Of a DNA stretch of 59,538 nt, positions 50,933 through 59,538 are shown piece after piece. Position numbers and translations under genes: made by a program. Source of the DNA: Pseudomonas sp. GM49 (GTDB taxonomy: Bacteria; Pseudomonadota; Gammaproteobacteria; Pseudomonadales; Pseudomonadaceae). The notes under the pieces are model-generated. The model made no database searches. It saw nothing but the letters and a program-made list of their open reading frames with translations, and was not told the DNA's origin. The first letter of the stretch is position 1, and each line of letters begins with the position of its first letter. The stretch covers positions 1-59,538 of the forward strand of contig NZ_AKJL01000091.1 of assembly GCF_000282355.1 (NCBI RefSeq). The letters run 5' to 3'.

Positions 50933-51724
50933 ATGATCAGGCTCTTCACTTACGTCTACATGCTGTTCCTGTACGCGCCCATCGCGATCATCGCGCTGTT
51001 CAGCTTTCATTCGTCGGCCTCGCTGTCGTTCCCGTTCGAGGGCTTTTCGACTCAATGGTACGAAGCGCTGTTCAGCAGCCCGGACTTCATGACGGCATTG
51101 ACCAACAGTGCAATCGTCGCCGCAGGCTCGGCCATCCTGACCACCTTGCTGGGAACGTTCTCGGCCCTGGCGCTGATGCGCATGAAAGGCCGGATCAAAT
51201 CCATCTTTGCCTTCATGAATTTCGCTCCAATCGCATTGCCTGGTTTATTCCTGGGGATTGCGCTGGTGATTTTCTTCTCGTTGATCGGCCTGCCACGCTC
51301 ACTGTTGACGGTGATCATCGGCCATACATTGTTCACCTTTCCGTTTTTCGTCGAGTCCGTTCGTTCACGTCTTGAGTACTTCGATCTCTCGTTCGAAGAA
51401 GCTGCACGTGACTTGGGCGCATCGCCGCTCAAGGCGTTCTGGCTGGTGACGCTGCCCATTATCGGCCCGACGATTGCCGGTGCCGCGATCCTTGCGATCG
51501 CCCTCTCCCTGGACGAGTTCCTGATTACCGTGTTCGTCACCGGCAGCGATACCACATTGCCCCTGATGATTCTTTCGATGATGCGCCGCGCGGTCAGCCC
51601 CACCATCAATGCCGCCTCGGTATTCATGCTGGTCGTGACCATCGCCATCATCGTCATTGCCGGCCTGGTCATGACCCTGCGCCGTCGTCGTCTCGAACTT
51701 GAACGTGCTGAAACTGCAGAGTAA
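50933..51724 (+). CDS. ABC transporter permease, PotC-like
   Basis: 263 residues. Six helices with MLFLYAPIAIIALFSF at the start, and an EAA loop SFEEAARDLGASPLKAFWLV. It is the PotC-type partner of the preceding permease. It ends 5 bases before the ATPase start, a normal ABC operon arrangement. Nothing is unusual in the sequence. The large antisense frame covering 51052-52308 is a shadow. Confidence 0.9.
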   Translation: MIRLFTYVYMLFLYAPIAIIALFSFHSSASLSFPFEGFSTQWYEALFSSPDFMTALTNSAIVAAGSAILTTLLGTFSALALMRMKGRIKSIFAFMNFAPIALPGLFLGIALVIFFSLIGLPRSLLTVIIGHTLFTFPFFVESVRSRLEYFDLSFEEAARDLGASPLKAFWLVTLPIIGPTIAGAAILAIALSLDEFLITVFVTGSDTTLPLMILSMMRRAVSPTINAASVFMLVVTIAIIVIAGLVMTLRRRRLELERAETAE

Positions 51725-51729
51725 TCGCC

Positions 51730-52809
51730 ATGACCAACAGTATTGAACTGACCGGAATATCCAAGAGCTACGGTAATCTGACTGCCCTGGGCAAAGTTGA
51801 CCTGACCGTAAAGCGCAACGAAATCCTGACCTTGCTGGGCCCCAGTGGCTGCGGCAAAACCACGCTGATGCGCATCATCGCAGGCTTTGAAGAACCGACC
51901 ACTGGCAAAGTTGTGATCGACGGCAAGGACTCCACGGCGCTGGCGCCGGAACATCGCCCCGTCAACATGGTGTTTCAGAAGTACGCCCTGTTCCCGCATC
52001 TCGATGTCTTCGATAACGTGGCTTTCGGGTTGCGCCTGAAAAAGAAACCGCGGGATGAAATCAAGCGTGAAGTGACCAAGGCACTGGAGTTGGTGCAACT
52101 GGAAAGCTTCAAGAACCGCTGGATCTCCGAGCTCAGTGGCGGCCAGGCACAACGCGTCGCCCTGGCTCGGGCCCTGGTCAATCGCCCCGCCGTGCTGTTG
52201 CTCGACGAACCACTGGCGGCACTGGACCTGAAGATACGCCACCACATGCTCAACGAGATAAAAAGGATCCACGAAGAGACCTCGACCACCTTCGTTTACG
52301 TCACCCATGACCAGGACGAAGCGATGATCCTATCCGACCGGGTGGTGCTGTTGAACAAGGGAGGCATCGAGCAGATCGGTGGACCACAGGAGATGTACTG
52401 GTCGCCACGCACCTTGTTCGCCGCAAAATTTTTCGGCGACACCAATATCGTCAACGGCACCTATGGGCTGGGCGATACCAACAGTGGTTATGTCGAGCTT
52501 CCGTTCGGGCGCTACGCGCACATGGCCAAAAACAGCCTGAGCGCCGGGCCCGTCAATGTCTCGATCCGCCCCGAAACCATCGGCCTTGAGCCTGCCTTGG
52601 GCAACCCGCTGGCCAACGGAGCCTTTGCCGGGAAAGTCAAAGACACTTCGTTCATCGGTAATCGGGTCATTTACCGCGTCGCCGTAGCTGGCGGAACCAT
52701 CGACCTCAAATGCCAGCAGTTACCCACCCCTGGCAGTCTTACGCTGCCGCCAGGGTCGGATGTCGCCCTCACCTGCAAACCGGACAGCTTCGTGGTGATA
52801 CCCGCCTGA
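51730..52809 (+). CDS. ABC transporter ATP-binding protein, PotA-like
   Basis: 359 residues. Walker A GPSGCGKT (37-44), Q-loop VFQKYALFPHLDVFDNV, signature LSGGQAQRVALARAL and Walker B VLLLDEPLAALD are complete, followed by a C-terminal TOBE domain (VNVSIRPETIGLEPALG). It energises import by the preceding binding protein and permeases. The gene is the last in the ABC block; a strong hairpin terminator lies 60 bases after its stop, before the GMC oxidoreductase gene. Confidence 0.93.
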   Translation: MTNSIELTGISKSYGNLTALGKVDLTVKRNEILTLLGPSGCGKTTLMRIIAGFEEPTTGKVVIDGKDSTALAPEHRPVNMVFQKYALFPHLDVFDNVAFGLRLKKKPRDEIKREVTKALELVQLESFKNRWISELSGGQAQRVALARALVNRPAVLLLDEPLAALDLKIRHHMLNEIKRIHEETSTTFVYVTHDQDEAMILSDRVVLLNKGGIEQIGGPQEMYWSPRTLFAAKFFGDTNIVNGTYGLGDTNSGYVELPFGRYAHMAKNSLSAGPVNVSIRPETIGLEPALGNPLANGAFAGKVKDTSFIGNRVIYRVAVAGGTIDLKCQQLPTPGSLTLPPGSDVALTCKPDSFVVIPA

Positions 52810-52869
52810 CCCACCGAAGGTTGAGCGACGGTCCCTGCGGCATTGCGTGCAGGGTCCGCCAGTAACGTC

Positions 52870-52916
52870 AACGCTGGATCGGCTCTTCAACAAGAGTCTG
52901 GTCCGGCGTTTTTTTT
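52870..52916 (+). terminator. intrinsic terminator after the ABC operon
   Basis: An 18-bp stem, AACGCTGGATCGGCTCTT (52870-52887) paired with AAGAGTCTGGTCCGGCGTT (52892-52910), with three G-U pairs, one bulge and a CAAC loop. It is followed by a run of eight T including the end of the stem (52909-52916). The GMC start codon is 20 bases further on, so read-through or a promoter inside this segment would be needed to express that gene. Confidence 0.85.
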
Positions 52917-52936
52917 GATCAGAACGGTGAACAACA

Positions 52937-54532
52937 ATGGTCCAATATATCGTGGTCGGTGGTGGATCAGCCGGGTGCGTCATCGCCGCGCGCCTGAGTG
53001 AAGATACGCAGGTGTCAGTCTTGCTACTCGAAGAAGGGCCGAGGGATACCCACCCGTTTATTCATCTCCCGGTGGGTTTCTATAAAACCAGTCAGGGCGA
53101 CCTGGTTGAACGCTACCCCTGGGAGCCGCCAGCCGGCTACATCGGCACGCCAAATCCAACCATGGTGCAGGCCCGGGTACTCGGCGGCGGGAGTTCAGTC
53201 AACGCCATGGTTTACTTGCGCGGACAACCTGCCGACTACGACAGTTGGGCCGATAGCGGTGCTAGGGGCTGGGCGTACAAGGACGTACTGCCGTTCTTCA
53301 GGAAATGCGAAAGCAATGACCACTTCAGCAATGACGCACATGGCACAGACGGTCCGATCGGCGTCTGCGATCAACGTTTTACCCACCCTTTGACCAAGCT
53401 CTGGCTACAAGCCTGCCAGCAGGCAGGGCTGGCCTATAACGCCGATTTCAACTCCGGGGTGCAAGACGGTTGCGGGCTGTATCAAATCAACGCCAGCAAC
53501 GGCCTGCGATCGAGCACCTCGGTGGCGTATCTGAAACCCGCGCGGCGGCGCCCCAACCTGACGGTCAAGACCCACTGCCGGGTGTTGCGAATCCTGGTCG
53601 AGAACGGTCGCGCCACGGGCGTTGAATACCTTGAGAAAAACCGTCGACATGTCTTGCGAGCTGATCGCGAAGTGATTGTCAGCGCCGGGGCAATCAACAC
53701 GCCAAAACTGTTGATGCTGTCAGGCATTGGTCCAGCCGCACACCTGTACGACAAAGGGATAAAGGTAATCCATGATCTGCCGGGGGTCGGGCAAAATCTG
53801 CAGGACCATATCGAGGTGTCGTTGATCAATGAGCTGCGTCGCCCCTTGAGTTATGACAAGTACAAAAAACCGCACTGGAAAATCGCCGCCGGCTTGCAGT
53901 ACGCGTTGTTTCGACAAGGCCCGGTGACCTCCAACGTGGTCGAAGGTGGCGCGTTCTGGCGTACTGCTCTGGCCGGGAACCGTGCGGATGCCCAGTACTG
54001 TTTCATGGCCGGGGCCGGTGTTGAGGACGGTGTAGGTTCCGTCCCTGGTGGCAACGGCTGCACCCTGAACGTGTGCCAGACCCGCCCCCGTTCGAGCGGT
54101 TTCCTGCAACTGCACAGCGCAGATCCGATGGACTTGCCCCGTATCGAGCCCAATTACCTGACTGACCCGCTCGACGTGGAGTGCATGGCGCAGGCCACCG
54201 AATTTGGTCGGCATATCATGTCCCAGGCCGCATTGGCAGAGCACATTAAGCGCGAGCATGTGCCCGCGGAACCGTTACGCACACGTGATGACTATCGGCG
54301 ATTCGTGCGCCAACACGCCCATGCGGCGCTGCATCCGGTGGGCACCTGCAAGATGGGTACAGACGCCATGGCGGTGGTGAACAACGATCTGCGTGTACAC
54401 GGGGTCGATGGCCTGCGGATCGCCGACAACTCCATCGCGCCGAGTTTGTGTTCCAGCAACACCAATGCAATGGCAATCATGATCGGTGAGAAAGCGGCTG
54501 ATCACATTCAGCGTGCTGATCAGTTCCAGTAG
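52937..54532 (+). CDS. GMC family FAD oxidoreductase (second copy, choline dehydrogenase-like)
   Basis: 531 residues. It has the FAD motif IVVGGGSAGCVIAARLSE, the GMC signatures VLGGGSSVNAMVYLRG and GAINTPKLLMLSGIGPA, and the terminal His in HPVGTCKMG. It is a paralogue of the product of 39143-40729 with many identical blocks (for example SYDKYKKP, GGNGCTLN). It probably oxidises the same class of substrate, perhaps with different specificity or electron acceptor. No Tat or Sec signal is seen, so it is cytoplasmic. It lies just behind an intrinsic terminator, and no promoter is obvious between. Confidence 0.9.
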   Translation: MVQYIVVGGGSAGCVIAARLSEDTQVSVLLLEEGPRDTHPFIHLPVGFYKTSQGDLVERYPWEPPAGYIGTPNPTMVQARVLGGGSSVNAMVYLRGQPADYDSWADSGARGWAYKDVLPFFRKCESNDHFSNDAHGTDGPIGVCDQRFTHPLTKLWLQACQQAGLAYNADFNSGVQDGCGLYQINASNGLRSSTSVAYLKPARRRPNLTVKTHCRVLRILVENGRATGVEYLEKNRRHVLRADREVIVSAGAINTPKLLMLSGIGPAAHLYDKGIKVIHDLPGVGQNLQDHIEVSLINELRRPLSYDKYKKPHWKIAAGLQYALFRQGPVTSNVVEGGAFWRTALAGNRADAQYCFMAGAGVEDGVGSVPGGNGCTLNVCQTRPRSSGFLQLHSADPMDLPRIEPNYLTDPLDVECMAQATEFGRHIMSQAALAEHIKREHVPAEPLRTRDDYRRFVRQHAHAALHPVGTCKMGTDAMAVVNNDLRVHGVDGLRIADNSIAPSLCSSNTNAMAIMIGEKAADHIQRADQFQ

Positions 54533-54591
54533 GAGCCTGGGCGCGATGGCGGTAACTTCAACGCCATTGCGCCCAACCTCCTACCGACGGG

Positions 54592-56661
54592 TCAGACCCT
54601 GAAATTGTTCATCAGCACTTGTTGCTGGTAAGCAAAATCGTTCAGGGACTGGCTGATCCGCGCCGACTGATCCGCTTGTTCCACCAGGGTGCCCGTCACA
54701 TCCCTGATAGCCGAGATGTTACGGTTCACCTCTTCGGATACGGCACTTTGCTCTTCGGCCGCACTGGCGATTTGCAGGCTCATATCGGTGATGATCTCGA
54801 TGCTCCGACTGACATGAGTCAGTGCCTGTACAGCCTCAAGCGCTTGTGCTGCACTGGTGTCGGCCTGGCGATGCTGGCTCTGCATGGCGTTGACCACGTC
54901 GCGTGCTCCGCTCTGCAGACTTTCGATGACGCCCTGAATCTCACTCACGGAGTCCTGGGTACGCTGGGCCAAATGACGAACTTCATCAGCGACTACCGCA
55001 AACCCCCTTCCCGCTTCCCCAGCTCTGGCTGCCTCGATTGCCGCATTGAGGACGCTACCGACTTTCTCACTACTGTCGGCGAGTTCGCGGACCCGCGTCA
55101 TGGCGCCGCTCATATGCGTCGCCAGTGACTGGATGGACTGTGCAGCAGTCTCGATGGTGCCTTTGCAAGAGCGGGCAGCGACATCGCCATCGCACGCGGC
55201 AGTCGCCGCCATGGAAGCATGTCGGGCCACCTCTTGCGAGGTCGCACTCATCTCGTGAGCGGCGGTCGCAACCTGCTCAACCTCTCGCAGTTGCTGTTGC
55301 ATGCCGCTGCTGGTGCGCGTTGCAATCGAAGACGCCTGGTCAGCCGTGGACCGGGTGTCCATTACGCTATGACTGACTTGCGCGATAATCGGCTGCAGCT
55401 TATCGAGGAATCGATTGAACCCACTTGCCAGCCCCCCCATTTCGTCCCGCTGCTCAACGCGGAGTCGCCGGGTCAGATCGCCTTCGCCATTGGCGATGTT
55501 TTCCAGCATTTCGGATACGCGCCGAATAGGCTGGGTGACACTTGCCGCCAATAATCCCATCAGCAACGTACCTGCCAGAGTGACGCCAATTCCGGTGGTC
55601 ACCTGCACGGTTACCGACTTTTGATTTGATTGATCCAGAACCTGCTGCAACGTAGCGACAGAGGCCATCAACGTGGCACGCGGCATTTCAATAACCGTCA
55701 TCCAGTGGTTGGCGTTCGGTATAGGGGAAAACGGTACAACGAGCATGATGCCCGGGTTGCCAGGATCATCAATAGCGAGGGTTTCGCCAGTTTTCGCCCC
55801 CTCGAACATCTCGACTGCCTGCCCTGGATAGATGTCTTTGATGGATTTTCCCAGCGATGCAGGATCGCCACTTCGCCCCACGATGACGCCGGCAGAACTG
55901 ACAAAGGTGAGCCGTCCTTGCTCCTCGAACAGTGAAGCACTGGCTTTCTGCGCGATGTTTTGCAGGCTACTGAGCGCCAGGTCGATACTGACCACGCCGA
56001 TGAACTTTCCGCCGTCCATCAGAGGTAACGCAATGCTCGAGGTCAGTGTCGGTGAGCCGTTTAACAGGAAGGAATAGGGTTCGATCAAACAAGGCTTGCG
56101 CGTTTTCTTCGGGCAATTCCACCACGCTTTTCCCGGATCACCGTCATCCTGCATCTCCTTTTCTTCAAGGACGAAGTTTTGCATCGAGGAGACATACACC
56201 GCAAAACGACCATTGGCATTGCCGGTGAACTCAGCCGCATTGATGCTGTTTGAGTCAGCGCCATCCAGCGCATTGGGCTCAAATGAGAGGCCTACGCCGA
56301 GTATTTCCGGAGTGGTTGCCACCTGCGCCCGAATCAGGCGGTACAGATCACCACGCAGTTGCCTGGCAGCCAATCCATTTTGTCGGGCCTGTCGGCGCAT
56401 CATGACGACCTGGGTGGCCAAGGAACGGGTAAACATCATGCTGCTGAGGAACCGCTGCTCAATACCTTTGGCCTGCAGGTGCGCGGTCGCCTCAAGGTAC
56501 TGCATGGATGCCAGTGACAGCGAGTTCGTACCGGACTCTCTGACCACCGTCGACGTATCGCTCATCTGCTGAATTGAAAAGCCCGCCAGACAGAGCACCA
56601 TGACAAACAGGCAACTCCCGGCTGCCAGCGTTATTTTTGTTTTAATCGACAAGGTTCCCAT
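54592..56661 (-). CDS. methyl-accepting chemotaxis protein with shortened signalling tip
   Basis: 689 residues. Two membrane helices ([20 protein letters not shown] and [20 protein letters not shown]) flank a periplasmic dCACHE-like domain. A HAMP domain ([20 protein letters not shown]) and the cytoplasmic signalling hairpin follow. In the tip, SEKVGSVL runs straight into [20 protein letters not shown]. The 15 residues normally between (consensus EVIRGIAEQTNLLAL) are missing. These contact CheA/CheW, so signalling is probably impaired or altered. There is no frameshift. Ligand unknown; the neighbouring importer suggests the same substrate. Confidence 0.9.
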   Translation of the reverse strand: MGTLSIKTKITLAAGSCLFVMVLCLAGFSIQQMSDTSTVVRESGTNSLSLASMQYLEATAHLQAKGIEQRFLSSMMFTRSLATQVVMMRRQARQNGLAARQLRGDLYRLIRAQVATTPEILGVGLSFEPNALDGADSNSINAAEFTGNANGRFAVYVSSMQNFVLEEKEMQDDGDPGKAWWNCPKKTRKPCLIEPYSFLLNGSPTLTSSIALPLMDGGKFIGVVSIDLALSSLQNIAQKASASLFEEQGRLTFVSSAGVIVGRSGDPASLGKSIKDIYPGQAVEMFEGAKTGETLAIDDPGNPGIMLVVPFSPIPNANHWMTVIEMPRATLMASVATLQQVLDQSNQKSVTVQVTTGIGVTLAGTLLMGLLAASVTQPIRRVSEMLENIANGEGDLTRRLRVEQRDEMGGLASGFNRFLDKLQPIIAQVSHSVMDTRSTADQASSIATRTSSGMQQQLREVEQVATAAHEMSATSQEVARHASMAATAACDGDVAARSCKGTIETAAQSIQSLATHMSGAMTRVRELADSSEKVGSVLNAAIEAARAGEAGRGFAVVADEVRHLAQRTQDSVSEIQGVIESLQSGARDVVNAMQSQHRQADTSAAQALEAVQALTHVSRSIEIITDMSLQIASAAEEQSAVSEEVNRNISAIRDVTGTLVEQADQSARISQSLNDFAYQQQVLMNNFRV

Positions 56662-56714
56662 CGCATCGCCTCACTAAAATTCAGCCTGGAACAACAAGTT
56701 TTTTTCTGGCAACT

Positions 56715-56742
56715 AAAAAAAAAGCCCCCCAATTGGGGAGCC
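56715..56742 (-). terminator. intrinsic terminator downstream of the HisD-like gene
   Basis: Read on -: GCTCCCC, AATT loop, GGGGGGC, then nine T (56723 down to 56715). It lies about 180 bases after the stop of the HisD-like gene on the same strand and upstream of the chemoreceptor start, so it separates the two transcripts. Confidence 0.8.
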
Positions 56743-56920
56743 TGAAAACACTTGGAAAAACGGTAAGAGTGACCAGCAATACCGAGAAACGACCCTTTCT
56801 CCCGCTACCCGCTTGCCAAGTGCTGCAACTAACCAGCGGCCTGCTGAGATCCGCCGGTTCGATGTTCGAAAAAAGAACGCTGTCACGCAGAAAAACGTTG
56901 CGCTCTATAAACAGGAGAAA

Positions 56921-58204
56921 TCAGACAGCCTTCTTGTAACGGCGAATGCGGATATCTGCCTGTTCCTTGTGCCCGGCAAAACCTTCCATGCCGCACAAGC
57001 GGGAGCAGTACTCGCCAACCAACACAGACGCTTCGTCAGTCAGGACACGTTGATAGGTGCAGGTCTTGATGAACTTGCCGACCCAAAGACCACCGGTGTA
57101 ACGCGCGGTCCCGGTGGTCGGCAGTGTGTGGTTGGTGCCGATCACCTTGTCGCCGTAGGAGACATTGGTCCGCTGCCCGAGGAACAGCGCACCGTAGTTG
57201 GTCATGTGCTCCAGGAAATACAGCGGGTCGCGAGTCATAACCTGGACGTGTTCGGAGGCAATGCGGTCGGCTTCCTGGACCAGTTCGTCCACGGTGTCGC
57301 ACAGGATGATCTCGCCATAGTCACGCCAGGCGACGGAGGCGACGGGCGCGGTCGACAGAATGGCCAACTGCCGCTCGATTTCCGCCGGCAGGGTTTCTGC
57401 CAGTTCAGCGCTGTTGGTCAAGAACACCGCTGGCGAGTTGACGCCGTGTTCGGCCTGGCCCAGCAAGTCAGCGGCAATGATTTCAACGTCGGAACTGTCA
57501 TCGGCGATCACCAGTGTTTCGGTCGGGCCGGCAATCAGGTCGATACCGATTTTGCCGAACAGCTGTCGCTTGGCTTCGGCGACAAAGGCGTTGCCCGGGC
57601 CGACGATCATATCGACCGGTTTGAAGTCATCGGTGCCCAATGCCAACGCAGCGATGGCCTGAACGCCGCCCACACAATAGATTTCATCGGCGCCAGCGAG
57701 GTACATGGCCGTCACGATGGCAGGATGAGGCTTGCCGTCGAACGGCGGAGCCGCTGCGACCACACGCTTTACGCCCGCCACTTTGGCCGTCAACACACTC
57801 ATGTGTGCCGAGGCCAGCAAAGGATACTTGCCGCCGGGGATGTAGCAGCCCACCGAGTTCACTGGAATGTTGCGATGCCCGAGGATCACACCCGGCAGCG
57901 TTTCGACTTCGACATCGTGCATCGAGGCTTTTTGCACTTCGGCAAACCGCCGGACCTGCGCTTGTGCAAACTTGATGTCGCCGATTTCCTGTTCCGAAAG
58001 GCTGGCGACGCACTCGGCGATCTCCTCGTCGGTCAGCCGGAAAGTCGCAGGCTCCCACTTATCAAATTTCTTCGAATACTCCCGAACGGCTGCATCACCG
58101 TTCCTGGCGACATTGGCAATGATCTGCTCGACCGTTTCGCGAACTTGCGAAGCAATTTCGGCTTGAGCTTCGACGGGCTTACTTTTTTTCAGATAACGAA
58201 TCAT
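56921..58204 (-). CDS. histidinol dehydrogenase-like (HisD paralogue)
   Basis: 427 residues of the HisD fold: [24 protein letters not shown] and [14 protein letters not shown] segments, with [13 protein letters not shown] near the nucleotide-binding site. HisD paralogues outside histidine operons oxidise other alcohols, for example the DHPS dehydrogenase HpsN, so a catabolic alcohol dehydrogenase is likely. ATG 58204 is used; a 58261 start adds 19 residues that do not fit. It is divergent from the ThuA-like gene, with an operator-like site (58384-58399) between them. The large antisense frame is a shadow. Confidence 0.85.
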   Translation of the reverse strand: MIRYLKKSKPVEAQAEIASQVRETVEQIIANVARNGDAAVREYSKKFDKWEPATFRLTDEEIAECVASLSEQEIGDIKFAQAQVRRFAEVQKASMHDVEVETLPGVILGHRNIPVNSVGCYIPGGKYPLLASAHMSVLTAKVAGVKRVVAAAPPFDGKPHPAIVTAMYLAGADEIYCVGGVQAIAALALGTDDFKPVDMIVGPGNAFVAEAKRQLFGKIGIDLIAGPTETLVIADDSSDVEIIAADLLGQAEHGVNSPAVFLTNSAELAETLPAEIERQLAILSTAPVASVAWRDYGEIILCDTVDELVQEADRIASEHVQVMTRDPLYFLEHMTNYGALFLGQRTNVSYGDKVIGTNHTLPTTGTARYTGGLWVGKFIKTCTYQRVLTDEASVLVGEYCSRLCGMEGFAGHKEQADIRIRRYKKAV

Positions 58205-58307
58205 CAATTTGCTCCAGGTGGTTCTTGATGCACGCAACATGCACTCAGCATTGGCAAACATCTTTTCTCACCCCCCTGTTCCCGGCAATTTCGCAGCGGC
58301 CTTATTG

Positions 58308-58335
58308 CTGACGCGATCTGACGCAGCACAGACGC
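58308..58335. promoter_or_regulatory. phased CTGACGC boxes
   Basis: CTGACGC (58308-58314), CTGACGC (58318-58324) and CAGACGC (58329-58335) repeat at 10 and 11 bases, about one helical turn, upstream of the HisD-like gene. Related boxes occur at 41848-41872, 45544, 48148 and 48231. They suggest one regulator protein acting across the locus. Confidence 0.5.
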
Positions 58336-58383
58336 AAAGTTGAAGCACTCCTGACAGCGCCACCGCTCTGGCGCGGACAATAG

Positions 58384-58399
58384 TGTTATTCGTATAACC
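58384..58399. promoter_or_regulatory. near-palindromic operator TGTTAT-TCGT-ATAACC
   Basis: One arm is perfect (ATAACC) and the other has a single mismatch (TGTTAT for GGTTAT) relative to the 58550 site. It is about 180 bases upstream of the HisD-like start and 150 from the ThuA-like operator. Confidence 0.5.
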
Positions 58400-58549
58400 T
58401 TTTATTCTCAAACGCGGCATGCACAAAACCATTTTGCTGCCTGTCGCAATTCCCGAAATCTTAATGAAACCCTTAGCCTGCCTTGCCACTCCATTAAAAA
58501 TTTGATTCAGGCATTGACAGCGCTGTTTTGAGTGATAGCTTAAATAAGC

Positions 58550-58565
58550 GGTTATACGTATAACC
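58550..58565. promoter_or_regulatory. perfect palindromic operator GGTTATACGTATAACC
   Basis: A 16-base perfect palindrome centred about 42 bases before the ThuA-like GTG start. The same GGTTAT/ATAACC arms occur at 45660-45675 in front of the HTH regulator gene, so it is likely a binding site for that regulator. Confidence 0.65.
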
Positions 58566-58599
58566 TAATATTCACACCCAACCTAAGAGGTGACCAACC

Positions 58600-59325
58600 G
58601 TGAGTCGAGTCTTGTATCTATACGGTGGCTGGCCCGGCCATTTCCCCTATGAAATCGCCGCATGGGCCCGGACCGTTTTCCAGGAGCTGGATTTCGACGT
58701 TGAAGAGTCGACAGACATCTTCACATTGGACAGGGATTTGACCGGTTACGACCTGATCGTGATTGGCTGGAACAACGCGGTCACCACTGAAACGCTGACC
58801 GCCTCGCAGGAAAACCGCCTGCTTGAAGCGATCGAAAGCGGCACCGGCCTGGTGGGTTGGCATGGTGCTGGCGCAGCCTTTCGCGCAAGCCTCAAGTACC
58901 ACTGGGTACTGGGCGGCTCCTTTCTCGAGCATCCGATGGGCGAAGGTTTTCCCCACCCTTACCAGGTCAACGTCATCGATCACACGCATGAGGTCACTCA
59001 AGGCGTCGAGGATTTCGAGGTCCGTTCCGAGCAGTACTACATGCAGGTGGACCCGAACATCCATGTGCTCGCCGAAACCACGTTCGACGGCAACCCGTTC
59101 CCATGGATCAAGGGCCACCGCAGCCCGGTCGCCTGGGTACGCCAGTGGGGCCAGGGACGCGTTTTCTACCACTCCATCGGACACGACACCAGCAACCTGG
59201 CCGACCCGAATATCCGCCGCCTGACCAAGCAGGGCCTGAACTGGGCAACGCGCGGACGTGCTGAAGGTCACGGCAAAACCACCGCATCCACCCCGCTTAC
59301 ATCAACCCAAGGAGTCCTGTCATGA
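58600..59325 (+). CDS. ThuA-domain protein
   Basis: 241 residues of the ThuA family (class I glutamine amidotransferase-like fold): VLYLYGGWPGHFPYEI, LVGWHGAGAAF, YQVNVIDHTHEVTQGVEDF and GRVFYHSIGHD are diagnostic. ThuA-like proteins are linked to catabolism of trehalose and other glycosides, often with Gfo/Idh and sugar-isomerase genes, as in this locus. GTG 58600 has GAGGT eight bases upstream. The stop overlaps the following TPP gene start by four bases (ATGA), so the two are co-translated. The perfect GGTTAT operator lies just upstream. Confidence 0.85.
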   Translation: MSRVLYLYGGWPGHFPYEIAAWARTVFQELDFDVEESTDIFTLDRDLTGYDLIVIGWNNAVTTETLTASQENRLLEAIESGTGLVGWHGAGAAFRASLKYHWVLGGSFLEHPMGEGFPHPYQVNVIDHTHEVTQGVEDFEVRSEQYYMQVDPNIHVLAETTFDGNPFPWIKGHRSPVAWVRQWGQGRVFYHSIGHDTSNLADPNIRRLTKQGLNWATRGRAEGHGKTTASTPLTSTQGVLS

Positions 59326-59538
59326 GCAAATTGACCGGCAGCCAGATCGTGGCGCAAACCCTGAAAAACTACGGCGTCGAGTATGTCGCCGGCATCCCGG
59401 GCCACGGCATCTGGACACTCACCGACGCCTTCCTCGAAGAAGACTCGAAACTCAAGTTCATTCAGGTCTTCCACGAACAGAGCGCCGTGCATCTGGCAGA
59501 TGGTTACTACCGTGTGGCCGGCAAGCCTATGGCGGCGG
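59322..59538 (+). CDS. thiamine pyrophosphate-binding protein, second copy (3' truncated by window)
   Basis: Seventy-two residues are visible: MSKLTGSQIVAQTLKNYGV, then the TPP-binding glutamate in VFHEQSAVHLADGYYRVAG. They align with the N-terminus of the 46914-48017 product and support its GTG start. ATG 59322 overlaps the ThuA-like stop (ATGA) and has AAGGAG upstream. The gene continues past the window end, so the rest of the enzyme cannot be assessed. The locus therefore has two related TPP-enzyme genes. Confidence 0.88.
   Translation, partial: MSKLTGSQIVAQTLKNYGVEYVAGIPGHGIWTLTDAFLEEDSKLKFIQVFHEQSAVHLADGYYRVAGKPMAA

Larger units (their letters stand above)
58205..58599. other. divergent promoter region (HisD-like / ThuA-like)
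   Basis: No gene is seen. The 395-base gap contains a phased trio of CTGACGC-like boxes (58308-58335) and two GGTTAT-type operators (58384-58399 and 58550-58565). These are the same two motif families seen near the HTH regulator and the ABC operon. Confidence 0.65.

Noticed and set aside
51052..52308. 418-residue open frame on - over the permease and ATPase genes
   Set aside because: Antisense shadow; the + strand has complete ABC motifs.
56813..58228. 471-residue open frame on + over the HisD-like gene
   Set aside because: Antisense shadow of the HisD-like gene: it covers the same bases, and the minus-strand protein has unmistakable HisD motifs.

Overview
The window looks like a Pseudomonas chromosome, probably P. 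fluorescens group. The evidence is gene content and style: a NodT/EmrAB-type efflux set, pirin and isochorismatase-like paralogues, an old yellow enzyme, IS66 remnants, and a polyamine-type ABC system beside GMC oxidoreductases. A near-perfect chromosome dimer-resolution site (dif) lies at 16443-16470. FtsK-orienting octamers (GGGNAGGG) that I found by eye switch strand there: 7 of 7 are on + to the left, 6 of 7 on - to the right. The window therefore seems to straddle the replication terminus.

Layout. (1) 1-10.5 kb: metabolism and efflux. A truncated alpha/beta hydrolase, pirin and isochorismatase-like hydrolase lie on +. On - are an FAD monooxygenase, an MFS/HlyD/NodT tripartite efflux operon, a second isochorismatase-like/pirin pair and an ene-reductase. 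(2) 10.9-15.3 kb: a complete type II CBASS operon (CD-NTase, E1-E2 Cap2, JAMM protease Cap3, HNH-SAVED nuclease Cap5). (3) 15.3-19.2 kb: an AT-rich spacer with a 37-bp palindrome and dif, then an HTH/ParS-like protein, a tyrosine recombinase and a LysR relic. (4) 19.3-25.6 kb: a TIR plus nSTAND1-NTPase operon, with a divergent TIR-membrane-propeller protein. (5) 25.9-30.2 kb: a four-gene operon of a two-helix membrane protein, a SLOG-like protein, a lipase-like hydrolase and a TPR-trypsin protease. (6) 30.7-31.9 kb: an aldehyde dehydrogenase pseudogene.

(7) 31.9-38.3 kb holds what I consider the most novel system. A tightly overlapping operon encodes a PfkB kinase-NDT fusion, a TIR-TGT fusion, an OGG-like HhH glycosylase, a QueC-like enzyme and a TIR protein starting Met-Gly-Gly-Ser-Ser. 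It faces a convergent pair: an NDT/TIR-like TPR protein and a ThsB-like TIR protein. The QueC/TGT/OGG trio is the accessory set of type IV CBASS, but no CD-NTase is present; TIR proteins take its place. (8) 38.4-38.8 kb: an IS66 end and a group II intron 3' end mark the right edge of the defence island.

(9) 39.1-59.5 kb: a catabolic locus. It has two GMC oxidoreductases, a sugar-isomerase-like TIM barrel, two GH3-like proteins, a Gfo/Idh/MocA oxidoreductase, two TPP enzymes, an extra TatA with a Tat-exported binding protein and its ABC transporter, a HisD-like dehydrogenase, a ThuA-like protein and a chemoreceptor. An HTH regulator (45733) probably controls it through GGTTAT-N4-ATAACC operators near 45660, 58384 and 58550. 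The substrate is not evident; a glycoside, polyol or amino-alcohol is plausible.

All calls are from reading the sequence and recalling families. No searches were run.
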